Origin: Aeromicrobium piscarium
Lineage (GTDB): Bacteria > Actinomycetota > Actinomycetes > Propionibacteriales > Nocardioidaceae
Length of the DNA stretch: 64,000 nt
Assembly: GCF_007421815.1 (NCBI RefSeq)
Contig: NZ_VLNT01000002.1
Coordinates: forward strand, 206,634-270,633
Direction: 5' to 3'
A model generated the notes under the pieces. It did no database searches. It saw only the letters and a program-made list of their open reading frames with translations, and was not told the DNA's origin. This document shows, one piece after another, positions 36,675 to 45,036 of the stretch. Made by a program: the position numbers and the translations under genes. Numbering within the stretch: the stretch's first letter is position 1; the number at the start of each line of letters is the position of its first letter.

Positions 36675-38588
36675 TCAGGAGTCGCCGTTGTTGACGCCCC
36701 CGGGCATCGTCTTGTTGATCTCCATGAGGAACTCGACGTTGTTGGAGGTCTTCTTCAGCTTGCCGAGGACGAGCTCCAGTCCCTGCTGGCCCTCCAGGCC
36801 CGACAGCACCCGGCGGAGCTTCCAGATGATCGAGAGCTCGTCGCGTGCCATCAGCAGCTCCTCGCGACGGGTGCTCGACGCATCGACGTCGATGGCCGGG
36901 AAGATGCGCTTGTCCGCGAACTCGCGGCGCAGACGCAGCTCCCAGTTACCGGTGCCCTTGAACTCCTCGAAGATGACCTCGTCCATGCGGGATCCGGTCT
37001 CGATCAGCGCCGTGGCGAGGATCGTCAGCGAGCCGCCGTCCTCGATATTGCGTGCAGCACCGAAGAACTTCTTCGGCGGGTACAGCGCCGAGGAGTCGAC
37101 GCCGCCGGACATGATGCGGCCCGACGCCGGAGCGGCGAGGTTGTAGGCACGGCCCAGGCGGGTGATGCCGTCGAGCAGCACGACCACATCGTGGCCCAGC
37201 TCGACCAGGCGCTTGGCGCGCTCGATCGCCAGCTCGGCGACCGTCGTGTGATCGCCCGCGGGACGATCGAAGGTCGAGGAGATGACCTCGCCCTTGACCG
37301 TGCGCTGGAAGTCGGTGACCTCCTCGGGACGCTCGTCCACGAGGACGATCATCAGGTGGCATTCGGGGTTGTTCTCGGTGATGGCGTTGGCGACCTGCTG
37401 CATCACCATCGTCTTGCCTGCCTTGGGCGGGGAGACGATGAGACCGCGCTGGCCCTTGCCGATCGGCGAGACCAGGTCGATGACGCGACCGGTCAGGCCG
37501 CCGGCCTCGCCCTCCAAGCGCAGGCGCTCGGAGGGGTACAGCGGCGTGAGCTTGGAGAACTCGACCCGGCGCTTGGCGTCGTCGACCTCGAGCCCGTTGA
37601 CCGAGTCGATCTTCACCATCGGGTTGAACTTCTCCTTGCGCTCGCCCTCGCGGGGCTGGCGCACCTGACCCACGACGGCGTCGCCACGGCGCAGGCCGAG
37701 ACGGCGCACGAGGGACATCGCGACGTAGACGTCGTTCTCGCTCGGCAGGTAGCCGGTGGTGCGGACGAAGGCGTAGTTGTCGAGGATGTCGAGGATGCCC
37801 GCTGCCGGCACCAGGACGTCGTCCTCGGTGTAGGTCGGCTCGGCCTCGAGCCCGCGGCCGCCACGGCCGCGCCCACGACGGTTGCGGCGGCGTCCGCCGT
37901 CGTCGTCGTTGTCATTGCCACGGTTGCCGCGGTTGTCATTGCCACGGTTGCCGCGGTTGTCGTTACCACGGTTGCCGCGGTTGTCGTTACCACGGTTGTC
38001 GTTCTTGCCCTGGCCACCGCGCGACTGGTCGTTCTTCTGGCCGCCCTTGCCCTGGTCGCCGGACTGGTCGTTCTTATTCTGGTCGCCCTTGGACTGGTCG
38101 ATCTTCTGACCGCCCTTGCCCTGGCCACCCTTGTTCTGATCGGCCTGAGGCTGGTCGTTCTTGGGCTGGTCGTTCCTGTTCTGGGCGTCCTTCTTCTGAT
38201 CGCCCTTATCGACCGTGTCGTCCTTCGCCGGAGCATCCTGCTTGTGCTCGCTCTCGGCGGCCGACTCGGCATCGCTCCGGCGCGTGGCGCGGCGGCGTGC
38301 CGGCTTGCTCTCGGCCGCGGCCGGCGCCTCAGCGGTCGTATCGCCCGACTCATTCGCGGCCTTCGCCTTGGGAGCCTGAGTTGTGGGCGCCTCGGCCTTC
38401 GGAGCCTCGCCCCGCGCCTCCTTGATGGCGTCGATGAGCTGGCCCTTGCGCATCTTGGTGCCGTCGATCCCCAGGCCTGCGGCGATCTCCTGCAACTCGG
38501 CGAGCACCTTGCCGCCGAGGGAGCCGCCGGACTTGCGGGCTGTCTTCTTGGGCGCCGCGGTGGTCTCGGTGGTGCTGGTTTCAGTCAC
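36675..38588 (-). CDS. rho: Transcription termination factor Rho with long disordered insert
   Basis: A 637-residue Rho helicase. The Rho_N helical domain is GGKVLAELQEIAAGLGIDGT; the primary RNA-binding domain starts near AAGILDILDNYAFVRTTGYL; the ATPase has SPPKAGKTMVMQQVANAI (Walker A), VLVDERPEEVTDF, and LDGITRLGRAYN. Between Rho_N and the RNA-binding domain lie about 200 residues rich in Asp, Asn, Gln, Lys, Gly and Arg (for example NDNRGNRG repeats), as in other actinobacterial Rho proteins. GTG start with AAGGA upstream. A 24-bp tandem repeat encodes part of the insert. Confidence 0.95.
   Translation of the reverse strand: MTETSTTETTAAPKKTARKSGGSLGGKVLAELQEIAAGLGIDGTKMRKGQLIDAIKEARGEAPKAEAPTTQAPKAKAANESGDTTAEAPAAAESKPARRRATRRSDAESAAESEHKQDAPAKDDTVDKGDQKKDAQNRNDQPKNDQPQADQNKGGQGKGGQKIDQSKGDQNKNDQSGDQGKGGQKNDQSRGGQGKNDNRGNDNRGNRGNDNRGNRGNDNRGNRGNDNDDDGGRRRNRRGRGRGGRGLEAEPTYTEDDVLVPAAGILDILDNYAFVRTTGYLPSENDVYVAMSLVRRLGLRRGDAVVGQVRQPREGERKEKFNPMVKIDSVNGLEVDDAKRRVEFSKLTPLYPSERLRLEGEAGGLTGRVIDLVSPIGKGQRGLIVSPPKAGKTMVMQQVANAITENNPECHLMIVLVDERPEEVTDFQRTVKGEVISSTFDRPAGDHTTVAELAIERAKRLVELGHDVVVLLDGITRLGRAYNLAAPASGRIMSGGVDSSALYPPKKFFGAARNIEDGGSLTILATALIETGSRMDEVIFEEFKGTGNWELRLRREFADKRIFPAIDVDASSTRREELLMARDELSIIWKLRRVLSGLEGQQGLELVLGKLKKTSNNVEFLMEINKTMPGGVNNGDS
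37913..37999 (-). repeat. 24-bp tandem repeat inside rho
   Basis: Three units of 24 bases (37913-37936, 37937-37960, 37961-37984) plus a partial fourth. Each encodes the octapeptide NDNRGNRG. Such an array may change copy number by slippage without breaking the frame. Confidence 0.85.
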
Positions 38589-38673
38589 TCGGTTCAATCC
38601 TTCTGGACAGCCACGAGCCCACGGACCCACCCGGTGATCACACGCAGAGGCGGGAAGAATATTGACATGGGCC

Positions 38674-38750
38674 TGCCCGCATCTGACGGGCATATGAAGT
38701 GGCATTGCGCCGGGGAGATCGTCGTCTCGACTCCGACATTCACCACTGTA
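38674..38750 (-). promoter_or_regulatory. rho promoter and leader
   Basis: TACAGT (38750-38745 on the minus strand) is a likely -10 box about 155 bases before the rho GTG. The leader contains a small hairpin (TGCCCG / CGGGCA at 38674-38692). Long leaders allow Rho to control its own synthesis in other bacteria; that is inference here. Confidence 0.5.
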
Positions 38751-38804
38751 ACACCCGATGCCCTCACGGTATTTCGTTCGGGGTGGTTTTTGGTCGTGCC
38801 GGGC

Positions 38805-39680
38805 TCAGAGCAGCCGTGTGCCGCGAGGGTCCACGCCGAGCTCAGCAGCCCACCAGCCCTCCGGAACGGCCCCGGCGATACCGTCGGCGAAGGCCAACAC
38901 GGTTGGGCCCGCACCGGAGATCACGGCGGGGATCCCCTCGACCCGCAGCTGGCGGACCAACCTATAGGAGTCCGGCATCGCCTGTGCACGGAAGGACTGA
39001 TGCAACCGGTCCTCGGTCGCAGAGATCAGCCGCTCCGGCGCTGCGGTGAGCGCCGCGACCAGCAGTGCGGCACGACCGGCGTTGAACGCGGCGTCCCCGT
39101 GCGGAACGACGTCAGGGAGCAGCCCCCGAGCCTTCTCGGTGGACACCGCCTCACCCGGCACGAAGACAGTGACCGGGACATCGACGTCCAGACGCAGGCT
39201 CTCGGCGGCAGCGCCGTCGATCCACGCGATCGCGAGACCGCCGAGGAGGGCCGCGGCGACATTGTCGGGATGGCCCTCCAGATCGGTCGCCAGCTGGAGC
39301 ATCGTCCGCGCGTCCAGACGCTCCTCGCCGCCGACCACCAGAGCCCTCGCCAACACGATCCCAGCGCTGATCGCCGCTGCCGACGAACCGAGCCCGCGGC
39401 CGTGCGGGATCGTGTTCTCGCAGACCAGCCGGAGACCCTCGGGACGCTCTCCGAGCAGATCGAAGGTCGCGTCCATCGCCCGCACGATCAGATGCGACTC
39501 GTCGCGCGGGACGTCGGCGGCACCTTCGCCGCTGACCTGGATCTCCACACCGCCAGCGGTGGCCTCGGCGGTCACCAGGTCGCCCATCGTCAGGGCGAGA
39601 CCGAGCGCGTCGAATCCCGGGCCCAGGTTGGCGCTGGTGGCCGGTGCGTGCACACGCACCGGCCCTCGGGCGATGCTCAT
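38805..39680 (-). CDS. thrB: Homoserine kinase
   Basis: A 291-residue GHMP-family kinase that phosphorylates homoserine. Motifs: VHAPATSANLGPGFDALGLA at the N-terminus, the ATP-binding PHGRGLGSSAAAISAGIVLA, and the C-terminal VISGAGPTVLAFA. The start overlaps the thrC stop (ATGA). Last gene of hom-thrC-thrB. Confidence 0.95.
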   Translation of the reverse strand: MSIARGPVRVHAPATSANLGPGFDALGLALTMGDLVTAEATAGGVEIQVSGEGAADVPRDESHLIVRAMDATFDLLGERPEGLRLVCENTIPHGRGLGSSAAAISAGIVLARALVVGGEERLDARTMLQLATDLEGHPDNVAAALLGGLAIAWIDGAAAESLRLDVDVPVTVFVPGEAVSTEKARGLLPDVVPHGDAAFNAGRAALLVAALTAAPERLISATEDRLHQSFRAQAMPDSYRLVRQLRVEGIPAVISGAGPTVLAFADGIAGAVPEGWWAAELGVDPRGTRLL

Positions 39681-40741
39681 CGCAGGCCCGCCACCTCGGC
39701 CGCAGCCTCGACCGTCGGTTCGATGACCTCGTCCACGATGGAGTCGATCCGCGAGAGGGGGGTGTCGATGTCCTTGAGCCCGTGGCCGGTGACCGTCACG
39801 GCGATCACCTGCCCTGACGGCACCTCACCGGCCTCCGCGGCCGCGAGGAGACCCGCGATCCCGGCTGCGGACCCGGGCTCGACGAAGATGCCTTCTTCGG
39901 CGCCGAGACGACGCTGGGCGTCGAGGATCTGGTCATCGGTGACCGCGTCGATCCGTCCGCCGGACTCGTCCCGGGCGTTCTCGGCGAGCTGCCAGGAGGC
40001 GGGATTGCCGATGCGGATCGCCGTCGCGAGGGTCTCGGGCTCGCGCACGATCTCTCCGCGCACGATCGGTGCGGCGCCGGCCGCCTGAAAGCCCCACATC
40101 GCGGGGCGAGTGCTCGCGATGCCCGCATCGGCGTACTGCCGGTACCCCATCCAGTAGGCCGAGATATTGCCCGCGTTGCCGACGGGCAGCACGTGCAGGT
40201 CCGGGGCCCGGCCGAGAACGTCGACGATCTCGAAGGCCCCGGTCTTCTGGCCCTCAAGCCGCATCGGATTGACCGAGTTGACGAGCGCGACCGGGTAGTC
40301 CTTGGCGAGTCCACGACTGATATTCAGACACTCGTCGAAGCCACCGCGGACCTGGATGATCTCGCCTCCGTGCATGACCGCCTGCGCCATCTTGCCCGCG
40401 GAGATCTTGCCGTGCGGGACCAGCACGATCGGCGTCAGCCCCGCGCGAGCGGCATAGGCGGTCATCGAGGCCGACGTGTTGCCGGTCGACGCGCAGACGA
40501 CCGCCTCTGCGCCTTCACCCTTGGCAGCGGAGATCGCGACCGTCATGCCGCGGTCCTTGAACGAACCGGTCGGGTTGTCGCCCTCGACCTTGACGAACAC
40601 CTCGCCACGAACGATCTCGGAGAGCCAGGCCGAGTGAATGAGCGGTGTGCCGCCCTCACCGAGGGTGACGGTGGGAGTCTCCTCGCCGAGGGGAAGCCAG
40701 TCCCGGTACTCGGCGATGACCCCGCGCCAGGGCTGCGCCAT
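39677..40741 (-). CDS. thrC: Threonine synthase
   Basis: A 354-residue PLP enzyme converting O-phosphohomoserine to threonine. PLP-binding Lys in NPTGSFKDRGMTVAI, phosphate-binding PVGNAGNISAYW, and CASTGNTSASM are typical of the shorter actinobacterial/plant type. The start overlaps the hom stop by one base (TGATG). Confidence 0.96.
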   Translation of the reverse strand: MAQPWRGVIAEYRDWLPLGEETPTVTLGEGGTPLIHSAWLSEIVRGEVFVKVEGDNPTGSFKDRGMTVAISAAKGEGAEAVVCASTGNTSASMTAYAARAGLTPIVLVPHGKISAGKMAQAVMHGGEIIQVRGGFDECLNISRGLAKDYPVALVNSVNPMRLEGQKTGAFEIVDVLGRAPDLHVLPVGNAGNISAYWMGYRQYADAGIASTRPAMWGFQAAGAAPIVRGEIVREPETLATAIRIGNPASWQLAENARDESGGRIDAVTDDQILDAQRRLGAEEGIFVEPGSAAGIAGLLAAAEAGEVPSGQVIAVTVTGHGLKDIDTPLSRIDSIVDEVIEPTVEAAAEVAGLR

Positions 40742-42048
40742 CAGGCCACTCCTTCCACGCGCATGACCGAGGAGACACCGCGCACCATGTCGAGATCGCG
40801 CAGCCGGTCGATGGTCGCCGACAACGCGGCGTCTTCGGCCTCGTGGGTGACGACAACGAGCTGGGCGTCATCGCCGTGGCCCTCCTGGCGCACGGTCTTG
40901 ATCGAGACGTCGTTCGCGGCGAAGGCCTGGGCGACCGCCGAGAGCACGCCCGGACGGTCGTCGACATCGATCGCGACGTGGTAACGGGTGCGGGCACGCC
41001 CGATCGGCACGATCTCGTGCTGGGCATGCACCGTCTCCCCCGCCCCGCGCACCCCGGCGAGCCGGTGCCGGGCGACGCTCACGACGTCGCCGAGCACGGC
41101 GCTGGCGGTCGGTGCGCCACCGGCACCGGGTCCGTAGAACATGAGCTGGCCGGCGCCCTCGCTCTCGACGAAGACGGCGTTGTAGGCGCCGCGGACGCTC
41201 GCGAGCGGATGCGAATCGGGAATCATCGCTGGATGCACGCGGGCCGACACCTCACCGGAGGGCCCGAGCTCGCAGATCGCGAGGAGCTTGACGACCGAGC
41301 CGATCTCCGCGGCGGAGCGGACATCGGCGGCGGTGACATCGGTGATGCCCTCGCGATGCACATCGGAGATGTGGACCCGGGTGTGGAAGGCGAGGCCGGC
41401 AAGGATGGCGGCCTTCGCGGCAGCGTCGAAGCCTTCGACATCGGCCGTCGGGTCGGCCTCGGCGTAGCCGAGACGCTGCGCTTCGTCGAGCGCATCGTTG
41501 AAGCCCGCCCCGGTGGTGGACATCGCATCGAGGATGAAATTGGTGGTGCCGTTGACGATGCCGAGCACGCGCGTGACACGGTCCCCCGCGAGCGAGTCAC
41601 TCAACGGCCGGACGATCGGGATGGCACCGGCGACAGCGGCCTCGTAGTACAGATCGCGTTCGGCCTTCTCGGCAGCCTCGTAGAGCGTGGCGCCGTCCTC
41701 GGCGAGCAGGGCCTTGTTGGCGGTCACGACCGAGGCGCCGTTCTCCAGGGCCGCCAGGATGAGCCCGCGCGCCGGCTCGATGCCGCCGATGACCTCGATG
41801 ACGACATCCAGGTCACCGCGGGCGACCAGGGCCATCGCATCGGTGGTGAAGAGGTCGTCGGGGACGTCGAGGTCCCGGCGTCTGCCCTCGCGGCGGACCG
41901 CGATGCCCACGAGCTCGATCGGCGCGCCGACCCGCTGGGCGAGCTCGTCGGCATCGCCGGTGAGGACTCGTGCGACCTCTGTGCCGACGACACCGCAACC
42001 GAGCAGAGCGATGCGCAAAGGACGTCTGGGGTCAGGCAAGGTGGTCAC
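40741..42048 (-). CDS. hom: Homoserine dehydrogenase
   Basis: A 435-residue NAD(P)H-dependent enzyme reducing aspartate semialdehyde to homoserine. Rossmann motif IALLGCGVVGTEVARVL; ENGASVVTANKALLAEDG with catalytic Lys; VNGTTNFILDAM; and the ADPTADVEGFDAAAKAAILA signature. An ACT domain at about residues 350-425 (YHVAIDVDDRPGVLSAVAQA) should give feedback inhibition by threonine. Of three consecutive GTG codons, the third (42048) is six bases behind TAGGCT and fits a leaderless start. Confidence 0.95.
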   Translation of the reverse strand: MTTLPDPRRPLRIALLGCGVVGTEVARVLTGDADELAQRVGAPIELVGIAVRREGRRRDLDVPDDLFTTDAMALVARGDLDVVIEVIGGIEPARGLILAALENGASVVTANKALLAEDGATLYEAAEKAERDLYYEAAVAGAIPIVRPLSDSLAGDRVTRVLGIVNGTTNFILDAMSTTGAGFNDALDEAQRLGYAEADPTADVEGFDAAAKAAILAGLAFHTRVHISDVHREGITDVTAADVRSAAEIGSVVKLLAICELGPSGEVSARVHPAMIPDSHPLASVRGAYNAVFVESEGAGQLMFYGPGAGGAPTASAVLGDVVSVARHRLAGVRGAGETVHAQHEIVPIGRARTRYHVAIDVDDRPGVLSAVAQAFAANDVSIKTVRQEGHGDDAQLVVVTHEAEDAALSATIDRLRDLDMVRGVSSVMRVEGVA

Positions 42049-42054
42049 CACCAC

Positions 42055-42060
42055 AGCCTA
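42055..42060 (-). promoter_or_regulatory. Leaderless -10 box (TAGGCT) of hom-thrC-thrB
   Basis: Drives the threonine operon; six-base spacing selects the third of three GTG codons. Confidence 0.6.
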
Positions 42061-42120
42061 TCGGCGCGTCTCGTCGGCCGGACGCGATGCCCCGAATCTG
42101 GGACGCACACCCCGCACCGA

Positions 42121-43467
42121 TCACCGGGCCTCGGCCGCTGACACCCGCCGGGAAGCGGGGAGGGCGAGGAGGGCGATCCCAACGGCGACGGCGAATACCG
42201 CGATGAACGGGGTCGCGGGGCCCTTCGCGAGTAGCCAGCCGAACAACCCGCTGCACACTGCGAGTACGAGCGCGTCGGCGACCGCATCGCTCGTCTGCAT
42301 CGAGGCACTGTTGCGGCCTTCCTCCCCCACGACCGAGTGCTCCAGCAGCAGAACGCTCAGCGCCGGCATCGCCAGCCCCATCCCCCATCCCGCGAAGGCC
42401 CAGCCGATCGCGAGCGCGACCACCGGAACTCCGGGCACGGGGATGAGGAGTGTCGAGCAGAGGGCCGCCGACACGCTGACGGCGCCGAGTGCGATGCGAG
42501 GAGCCGGCGACAGCCAACGGTCCGATGCCCACGCGCCGGCGAACCAGAGCAGTGCCGTCGAGGTGAGGAACAGGCCTGCGTGCGTCGGAGTGAGTTCGCG
42601 CAAGCGGACGAGGGCGAGCGGCACGAAGGATTCCGCGGTCGCCAACCCCGTCCCCATCAGACTGCGGGTGGCGATCACCGCGGGGAGCCCGCGAGCAGCC
42701 CGCACCGTGCCCCTCGGCACGAGCGGCACCGCCGCCACCACCGCGAGGACGACTCCGACCGCCACGAGCGCGCGCCATCCCGGCACATCGCGCTGGCCGC
42801 CGATCATCACGGCGAAGATCGCGACCGCCACCGCCAGGGAGCAGAGGACCCGCGCCCATGGCATCGGAGCGGTCGCATCCCCGTGCGATGAACGCAGCGC
42901 AGGACGCAACAGTGCGAGCGCCCCGATGGCGACCGACGGAACACCCAGGAATACCCAGCGCCAACCGAGATGCTCGGCGATGGTCCCGGAGATCAGGGGC
43001 CCGACGACCGCGGGGAGCACCCAGGCGCTCGTCAAGACGACGAAGGCCCGCGGTCGGAGGTGATCGGGGAAGGCGCGGGCGACCAGGACGTACAACGCCA
43101 CCGAGACGAGGCCGGCCCCAAGCCCCTGAACGGCGCGTCCGGCCACGAACCATTCCATCGACGGAGCCGCTCCCGAGAGCACCAGCCCGATGCCGAAGAC
43201 CGCCATGCCCATGAGGATCGGGCGGGCATGGCCGTACCGATCGCACCACCAGGCGGCGCAGGTCATCGCACCGATCGCCGTCGCCGCCGGGGCGGCGAAG
43301 GACACCGCGAACAGGGATAATCCATCGAGTTCGATCGCGACGACCGGAAGGGCTGTCGCCACCGCGAAGGTCTCGAAGGCGACGAGGAATGCGACGCTGA
43401 AGAGCCCGACCGCCTGCGGCAGATGTCCGCTCTCCCGCCATCGGGGACGGATCGCCGGCGTCGTCAT
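42121..43467 (-). CDS. MFS transporter, drug-efflux type
   Basis: A 448-residue major facilitator with about 14 helices predicted or 12 plus extra segments. The N-terminus is FSVAFLVAFETFAVATALPV; motif A-like CDRYGHARPILMG follows helix 2; motif C-like VLTSAWVLPAVVGPLISG lies in helix 5, indicating an antiporter exporter. ATG 43467 is chosen; a TTG at 43503 is in frame. It is inserted between lysA and hom, which are normally adjacent. A MerR-like promoter (19-bp spacer with a dyad) may control it. Confidence 0.85.
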   Translation of the reverse strand: MTTPAIRPRWRESGHLPQAVGLFSVAFLVAFETFAVATALPVVAIELDGLSLFAVSFAAPAATAIGAMTCAAWWCDRYGHARPILMGMAVFGIGLVLSGAAPSMEWFVAGRAVQGLGAGLVSVALYVLVARAFPDHLRPRAFVVLTSAWVLPAVVGPLISGTIAEHLGWRWVFLGVPSVAIGALALLRPALRSSHGDATAPMPWARVLCSLAVAVAIFAVMIGGQRDVPGWRALVAVGVVLAVVAAVPLVPRGTVRAARGLPAVIATRSLMGTGLATAESFVPLALVRLRELTPTHAGLFLTSTALLWFAGAWASDRWLSPAPRIALGAVSVSAALCSTLLIPVPGVPVVALAIGWAFAGWGMGLAMPALSVLLLEHSVVGEEGRNSASMQTSDAVADALVLAVCSGLFGWLLAKGPATPFIAVFAVAVGIALLALPASRRVSAAEAR

Positions 43468-43494
43468 CGCGGTGCCTGCGTTCTCATGCCCCCG

Positions 43495-43525
43495 ATCGAA
43501 CAACCTGAAGCGCGCTTGAAGTCAA
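43495..43525 (-). promoter_or_regulatory. MerR-type promoter candidate for the MFS gene
   Basis: TTGACT (43525-43520) and TTCGAT (43500-43495) are 19 bases apart, the stretched spacing of MerR-family promoters. The dyad CTTCAAGCG-CGCTTCAGG (43521-43504; 7 of 9 matches) fills the spacer. Confidence 0.4.
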
Positions 43526-43549
43526 GGGCGAACGCCCCCTCCGCCTCGT

Positions 43550-43616
43550 CCAGGATTTGGCCGGTTGTGGCCCGTTCGGGAGCGGTCAAGCGGGCCACAA
43601 CCGGCCAGATCCTTGG
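43550..43616. repeat. Family F inverted repeat
   Basis: Arms 43550-43574 and 43591-43616 pair over about 25 bases with one mismatch and one bulge; the arm core is GGCCGGTTGTGGCCCG. A 16-base loop separates them. Begins about 20 bases behind the lysA stop. A related fragment is seen at 45-61. Confidence 0.8.
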
Positions 43617-43637
43617 CGGAGGCCCGAGTGTGGTGGG

Positions 43638-45032
43638 TCAGCCGAGGTCGAGGGCGAGGAGGTCGTCCTCGACCTCACGCCGCAGCAGCAACCGGGCCTC
43701 GCCCTCCCGCACGGCAACGACGGCCGGGCGGGGGACGTGGTTGTAGTTGCTCGCGAGCGAGCGGCAGTACGCGCCGGTCCCCGGAACCGCGATCAGGTCC
43801 CCCGCACCCACGTCGGACGGCAGGTACTCGTCCTTGACGACGATGTCGCCGCTCTCGCAGTGCTTGCCGACGACCCGGCTCAAGGCGGGTCCCGCATCGG
43901 AGTCGCGCGAGGCGAGCGTGCAGGAGTAGTCGGCACTGTAGAGCGCGGGACGGATGTTGTCGCTCATGCCGCCGTCGACTGCCACATAGCGCCGCGAGCT
44001 GCCGCCGTCGAGGGCGACCGTCTTGGCGGTACCGACCTCGTACAGGGTGAACGTCGAGGGACCGGCGATCGCGCGCCCGGGCTCGATGGACAGATGGGGC
44101 ACGTCGATACCGAGAGCCGCGCACTCCTCGTCGATGATCTTGAGCATGCCCCGCGCGAGATCAGCGGGCGGCAGCGGATCATCCTGGGTGGTGTAGGCGA
44201 TGCCGAAACCGCCGCCGAGGTCGAACTCCTCACCCACGACCCCGAGCTCACGCGCGATCTCGGCGTGCAGACGCAGCACGCGCCGCGCCGCGACCTCGAA
44301 GCCGTCGGTCACGAAGATCTGCGAGCCGATATGCGAGTGCAGGCCCCGGAAGTCGATCCCCGGGACCGCGAGCAAGCGCCGCACCGCCTCGAAAGCGTCG
44401 CCACCCGCGATCGAGAAGCCGAACTTCTGATCCTCATGCGAGGTGGAGATGTACTCGTGGGTGTGCGCCTCGACACCGGCCGTGACCCGCACCATGACCG
44501 ATGCCGTGACACCGAGCTCGGCCGTCAGCGCCGCCAGCCGATCGATCTCCTCGAAGGAGTCGATGATGATGCGACCGACACCGGCCTCGAGGGCACGCCG
44601 CAACTCGGCCGAGGACTTGTTGTTGCCGTGCAGTCCGATGCGCTCGGGCGGGAACTCGGCCCGCAGCGCGACCGCGAGCTCGCCACCGGTGCAGACGTCC
44701 AGGGACAATCCCTCGTCGGCGATCCAGCGAGCAGCCGCCACGCACAGGAAGGCCTTGCCCGCGTAGTAGACATCCGCCTCGGGGAAGGCGTCGCGGAAGG
44801 CACGGGCGCGCGAACGGAAATCGTCCTCGTCGAGGACGTAGAGCGGCGTGCCGAACTCACCCGCCAGCTCATCGACACCCAGCCCGGCGACGGTCAGGAC
44901 ACCGTCGACCTTGCTGACATTCTCCGCCCACAGCGGCGTGACCAGCCCGTTGACGTCGTCGGGGTGGCGCAGCCACGCGGGACCCCGGTCGCCGGCCTGG
45001 CCGTGCAGAGCACCGGCCTCATGCGCGCGCAT
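43638..45032 (-). CDS. lysA: Diaminopimelate decarboxylase
   Basis: A 464-residue PLP enzyme, last step of lysine synthesis. PLP-binding Lys in VYYAGKAFLC near residue 92; HGNNKSSAELRRAL; the HIGSQI motif in GLHSHIGSQIFVTDG; EPGRAIAGPSTFTLY; and the CESGDIV with catalytic Cys near residue 375. ATG 45032 is next to the argS stop (in-frame GTG 45035 is an alternative). Its frame is open far upstream but that part is antisense-like within argS. Operon argS-lysA as in mycobacteria. Confidence 0.95.
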   Translation of the reverse strand: MRAHEAGALHGQAGDRGPAWLRHPDDVNGLVTPLWAENVSKVDGVLTVAGLGVDELAGEFGTPLYVLDEDDFRSRARAFRDAFPEADVYYAGKAFLCVAAARWIADEGLSLDVCTGGELAVALRAEFPPERIGLHGNNKSSAELRRALEAGVGRIIIDSFEEIDRLAALTAELGVTASVMVRVTAGVEAHTHEYISTSHEDQKFGFSIAGGDAFEAVRRLLAVPGIDFRGLHSHIGSQIFVTDGFEVAARRVLRLHAEIARELGVVGEEFDLGGGFGIAYTTQDDPLPPADLARGMLKIIDEECAALGIDVPHLSIEPGRAIAGPSTFTLYEVGTAKTVALDGGSSRRYVAVDGGMSDNIRPALYSADYSCTLASRDSDAGPALSRVVGKHCESGDIVVKDEYLPSDVGAGDLIAVPGTGAYCRSLASNYNHVPRPAVVAVREGEARLLLRREVEDDLLALDLG

Positions 45033-45036
45033 CACA

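Noticed and set aside
37913..37999. 24-base repeats as a CRISPR or regulatory array
   Set aside because: They are in frame within rho and encode an octapeptide repeat.
37191..40088. A 965-codon open frame opposite rho, thrB and thrC
   Set aside because: It spans three real genes on the other strand and several gaps, with low-complexity Val/Ala repeats mirroring the rho insert.
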